DNA from: Actinomadura litoris
GTDB taxonomy: Bacteria > Actinomycetota > Actinomycetes > Streptosporangiales > Streptosporangiaceae
DNA: 64,000 bases
Assembly (NCBI RefSeq): GCF_009733595.1
Contig: NZ_WOFH01000001.1
Span: 951,625-1,015,624 of the forward strand
Direction of reading: 5' to 3'
A program made the translations under genes and the position numbers. This document shows positions 61,760-64,000 of this stretch, piece after piece. A model generated the notes under the pieces. The model saw only the letters and a list, made by a program, of their open reading frames with translations. It did no database searches and was not told the origin of the DNA. Each line of letters opens with the position of its first letter. Within the stretch, counting starts at the first letter, position 1.

Positions 61760-62782
61760 ATGCCCATCGCAACGCCCGAGGTCTACGCGGAGATGCTCGA
61801 CCGTGCGAAGCAGGACGGCTTCGCCTATCCCGCCATCAACGTGACGTCCAGCCAGACGCTGAACGCCGCGCTGCGCGGCTTCGCCGAGGCGGAGAGCGAC
61901 GGGATCGTCCAGGTGTCCACGGGGGGAGCGGAGTACCTCTCGGGCGCCACGGTGAAGGACATGGTCACCGGCGCGAGCGCCCTCGCCGAGTACGCCCGCG
62001 TGGTCGCCGCCAAGTACCCGGTGAACATCGCGCTGCACACCGACCACTGCCCGAAGGACAAGCTGGACGGCTTCATGCGCCCGCTGGTCAAGATCTCGCA
62101 GGAGCGGGTGGCGCGCGGCGAGGAGCCGCTGTTCCAGTCGCACATGTGGGACGGGTCGGCCGTGCCGCTGGAGGAGAACCTCCAGATCGCCGCCGAGCTG
62201 CTCGACCAGTGCGCGAAGGCGCGGATCATCATGGAGATGGAGATCGGCGTCGTCGGCGGCGAGGAGGACGGCGTCGCCAACGAGATCAACGAGAAGCTCT
62301 ACACGACGCCGGGCGACGCCCTCGCGACCGCCGAGGCCGTCGGCGTCGGCGAGCGCGGCCGCTACATCCTCGCCGCGACGTTCGGGAACGTGCACGGCGT
62401 CTACAAGCCGGGCTCGGTCAAGCTCCGTCCCGAGGTGCTCAAGGGCATCCAGGACGCGGTCGGCGAGAAGTACGGCAAGGAGAAGCCGTTCGACCTGGTC
62501 TTCCACGGCGGCTCCGGCTCCACGCTGGAGGAGATCCGGGAGGCCGTGTCCTACGGCGTCGTGAAGATGAACGTCGACACCGACACCCAGTACGCGTTCA
62601 CGCGCCCGGTGGCCGACCACATGCTCCGCAACTACGACGGCGTCCTGAAGGTGGACGGCGAGGTCGGCAACAAGAAGCAGTACGACCCGCGCTCGTGGGG
62701 CAAGGCGGCCGAGGCGGCGATGGCGGCCCGGGTCGTCGAGGCGTCCGAGCACCTGCTGTCGGCGGGCAAGCGGCTGAAGTGA
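61760..62782 (+). CDS. fbaA: Class II fructose-bisphosphate aldolase
   Basis: Zinc-dependent aldolase that cleaves fructose 1,6-bisphosphate in glycolysis and makes it in gluconeogenesis. The 340-residue protein has the zinc/catalytic segment HTDHCPKDKLD, the acidic EMEIGVVGGEEDG, ATFGNVHGVYKPG and the phosphate loop FHGGSGSTLEEI with KMNVDTDTQ. Full length and unbroken. ATG 61760 follows GAAAGGA. Confidence 0.95.
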   Translation: MPIATPEVYAEMLDRAKQDGFAYPAINVTSSQTLNAALRGFAEAESDGIVQVSTGGAEYLSGATVKDMVTGASALAEYARVVAAKYPVNIALHTDHCPKDKLDGFMRPLVKISQERVARGEEPLFQSHMWDGSAVPLEENLQIAAELLDQCAKARIIMEMEIGVVGGEEDGVANEINEKLYTTPGDALATAEAVGVGERGRYILAATFGNVHGVYKPGSVKLRPEVLKGIQDAVGEKYGKEKPFDLVFHGGSGSTLEEIREAVSYGVVKMNVDTDTQYAFTRPVADHMLRNYDGVLKVDGEVGNKKQYDPRSWGKAAEAAMAARVVEASEHLLSAGKRLK

Positions 62783-62853
62783 CGTTCCGGCGGGGTCCGG
62801 GCCGATGGCGGCCGGGCCCCGCCGCCTTCTCCTCCAGCGGGTAGCCTCGCAGC

Positions 62854-63303
62854 GTGGCACTGCCCCGTACCTATGAGTCACAGAACTGCTCGATCGCCCG
62901 CTCGCTGGAGATCGTGGGCGACCGCTGGACGATGCTGGTGGTCCGCGCGGCGTTCGAGGGCGTCCGGCGGTTCGACGACTTCCAGGACGTGCTGGGCGTG
63001 GCCCGCAACGTCCTCACCGACCGCCTGTCGCGGCTCTGCGACGAGGGCATCCTGCGCCGCGTCCCCTACCAGGACCGCCCCGAGCGCTTCGAGTACCGCC
63101 TCACCCGCAAGGGCGTCGAGCTCTGGCCGACGATGATGTCGCTGATGGCGTGGGGGGACCGCCACTACGCCCCGGACGGCCCGCCGACGCTCATCGGCCA
63201 TCGCGGCTGCCCGGGGACGCTCACGGCGAACTTCACCTGCGACGCCTGCGGCGCCTCACTGGGACCGGCCGACGTGGAACCCCGCCCGGGGCCGGGCCGC
63301 TGA
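62854..63303 (+). CDS. HxlR-family transcriptional regulator
   Basis: A 149-residue winged-helix regulator with the HxlR start (NCSIARSLEIVGDRWTMLV) and recognition helix (ARNVLTDRLSRLCDEG). A C-terminal extension carries two cysteines (FTCDACGASLG) that could bind a metal. TAGCCT (62842-62847) lies six bases before GTG 62854, so the mRNA is probably leaderless. It is 46 nt before the GNAT gene and may regulate it through the GTTGC dyads between them. Confidence 0.88.
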   Translation: MALPRTYESQNCSIARSLEIVGDRWTMLVVRAAFEGVRRFDDFQDVLGVARNVLTDRLSRLCDEGILRRVPYQDRPERFEYRLTRKGVELWPTMMSLMAWGDRHYAPDGPPTLIGHRGCPGTLTANFTCDACGASLGPADVEPRPGPGR

Positions 63304-63311
63304 AAATCGCC

Positions 63312-63349
63312 AGTTGCTTCACGCAACTCAATGCGGTCCAATGGGTTGC
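63312..63349. promoter_or_regulatory. GTTGC dyads between HxlR and GNAT genes
   Basis: AGTTGC-TTCAC-GCAACT (63312-63328) is a 6-bp-armed dyad, and another GTTGC half lies at 63345-63349 at the GNAT start. They may be binding sites of the HxlR regulator. Confidence 0.4.
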
Positions 63350-63877
63350 ATGACGAAACTCGGTGTGCGGCCGACCGCCCACCTCGCCCCGCCCGCGCTG
63401 GAGGACGTACGGATCCGGCCGTACGGGATCACCGACGGGCCCCGGCTGCGCCGGATGTCGGAGCGGCTCTCCAAGACCAGCCTCTACACGCGGTTCTTCT
63501 CCGGCACGCCGCACATCCCCGAGCACTACGTCCGCCTGCTGGAGCGGCTCGACCACTGGGACCGGGAGGCCCTGGTCGCGCTCGACGGGGACGAGATCGC
63601 GGGCGTCGCCGAGTACAGCCGGGACCGGCGCCGGCCCTGGTCCGCCGACCTCGCCGTCCTCGTCACCGACCCCTGGCAGCGCCGGGGCGTCGGCAGCGCG
63701 CTGGTCCGCTGCCTCGCGCCGCTGGCCGCGCGGCGCGGCATCACCGAGTTCGAGGCCGACGTCATCCTCGGCAACCGGGACGCGCTCCGGTTCGTCCGGC
63801 ACGGATGGCCCGCCGCACACGCGAGCAATGCGGACGGCGCCGCACATTTCCGGCTGCCGCTGCCCGTCCGGCCCTAG
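63350..63877 (+). CDS. GNAT-family N-acetyltransferase
   Basis: A 175-residue acetyl-CoA-dependent acyltransferase. The acetyl-CoA motif is PWQRRGVGSALV, followed by FEADVILGNRDALRFVRHGWP. The substrate is unknown. ATG 63350 is used (63341 is an in-frame alternative). The TAG stop (63875-63877) coincides with the start of an inserted IS element, so the original C-terminus may have been longer; the length is nevertheless close to that of family members. Confidence 0.82.
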   Translation: MTKLGVRPTAHLAPPALEDVRIRPYGITDGPRLRRMSERLSKTSLYTRFFSGTPHIPEHYVRLLERLDHWDREALVALDGDEIAGVAEYSRDRRRPWSADLAVLVTDPWQRRGVGSALVRCLAPLAARRGITEFEADVILGNRDALRFVRHGWPAAHASNADGAAHFRLPLPVRP

Positions 63878-63892
63878 GTTCTGTCCGGTGGA
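63877..63892. repeat. Terminal end of IS5-type element
   Basis: GGTTCTGTCCGGTGGA follows TA at 63875-63876 and precedes the transposase stop. Elements of this group often begin GGTTCTGTCC and target TA. The other end is outside the window, so an inverted repeat cannot be confirmed. Confidence 0.5.
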
Positions 63893-64000
63893 TCATGTGT
63901 TGATCCAGAGCAGGGCTGTGACCAGGACGATCGCTGCGCGGTAGTTGCGGGCGAGTTTGTCGTAGCGGGTGGCGATGCCGCGCCATTGCTTGAGGCGGCC
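63893..64000 (-). mobile_element. IS5-family transposase, 3' end (continues past window)
   Basis: The last 35 codons of a transposase are visible on the minus strand, reading GRLKQWRGIATRYDKLARNY and then RAAIVLVTALLWINT before TGA (63893-63895). The RLKxWRGIATRYDK stretch is typical of actinobacterial IS5-family transposases. The gene is cut by the window edge. It abuts the GNAT stop. Confidence 0.85.

Overview
The window is high-GC DNA with dense genes, third-codon G/C bias, frequent GTG starts, ATGA/GTGA overlaps, apparently leaderless mRNAs and a mycothiol S-conjugate amidase (Mca). This points to a mycothiol-producing actinomycete. The mix of a GntR/Nudix pair, an orphan cytochrome b subunit, several two-component systems and a RiPP cluster would suit an Actinomadura/Streptosporangiales-type genome, but genus is an inference. 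No rRNA, tRNA or CRISPR array was seen.

Layout: 0.2-6 kb holds a secreted chitinase with a DasR-like site, a MerR regulator overlapping a thioredoxin, an AhpD-like protein, a VOC protein, a LuxR regulator and a flavin monooxygenase. 6.0-9.3 kb is one large membrane-anchored NACHT NTPase. 9.5-16.2 kb holds two divergent operons (GntP permease, amidohydrolase, DSD1-type PLP lyase; KdgK-like kinase, IclR regulator, RidA). Together they look like a catabolic route for an N-acylated D-amino acid or, my preferred reading, N-acetyl-D-glucosaminate. 16-24.7 kb holds a FetB-like permease, a polysaccharide deacetylase, an MFS pump translationally coupled to mca under a 17-bp perfect dyad, and an MMPL transporter divergent from a NarL-type two-component system. 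24.7-31.4 kb holds a coiled-coil protein, a solitary PEP-synthase ATP-grasp half, a short Rho with leader hairpins, a Ser/Thr kinase and an acyl-CoA synthetase. 31.5-41 kb holds a phytase-like esterase, an ECF sigma factor, YceI with tandem dyads, three sensor kinases/regulators, a glutamate-cysteine ligase and a GntR-Nudix pair. 41.3-47 kb holds an orphan QcrB, five tandem DUF4360 secreted proteins and a membrane protein with three exact 59-residue C-x2-C-x43-H-x2-C repeats. 47-51.6 kb holds secreted hydrolases. 51.7-53 kb holds a Cml-type chloramphenicol efflux pump with a leader mini-ORF.

The highlight is a complete lasso peptide cluster on the minus strand (58248 down to 53099): precursor A, a 13-bp hairpin, cyclase C, RRE protein B1, protease B2, a MauE/DoxX-type membrane redox protein and an ABC exporter. 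All genes after the hairpin overlap by 4 nt. The predicted core, GDKTWGFDRINQCAFYNCVQ, has Gly1, Asp8 and two tail cysteines. It matches the layout of the class IV lasso peptide LP2006 (WGF plus acidic ring closure at position 8, Cys13 plus a second tail Cys). The MauE-like protein is therefore an attractive candidate for making the tail disulfide.

59.5-64 kb holds a LuxR regulator, a ricin-B lectin, a DUF4115-like protein, DedA, class II fructose-bisphosphate aldolase, an HxlR regulator, a GNAT acetyltransferase and, at the right edge, the 3' end of an IS5-type transposase abutting the GNAT stop codon.
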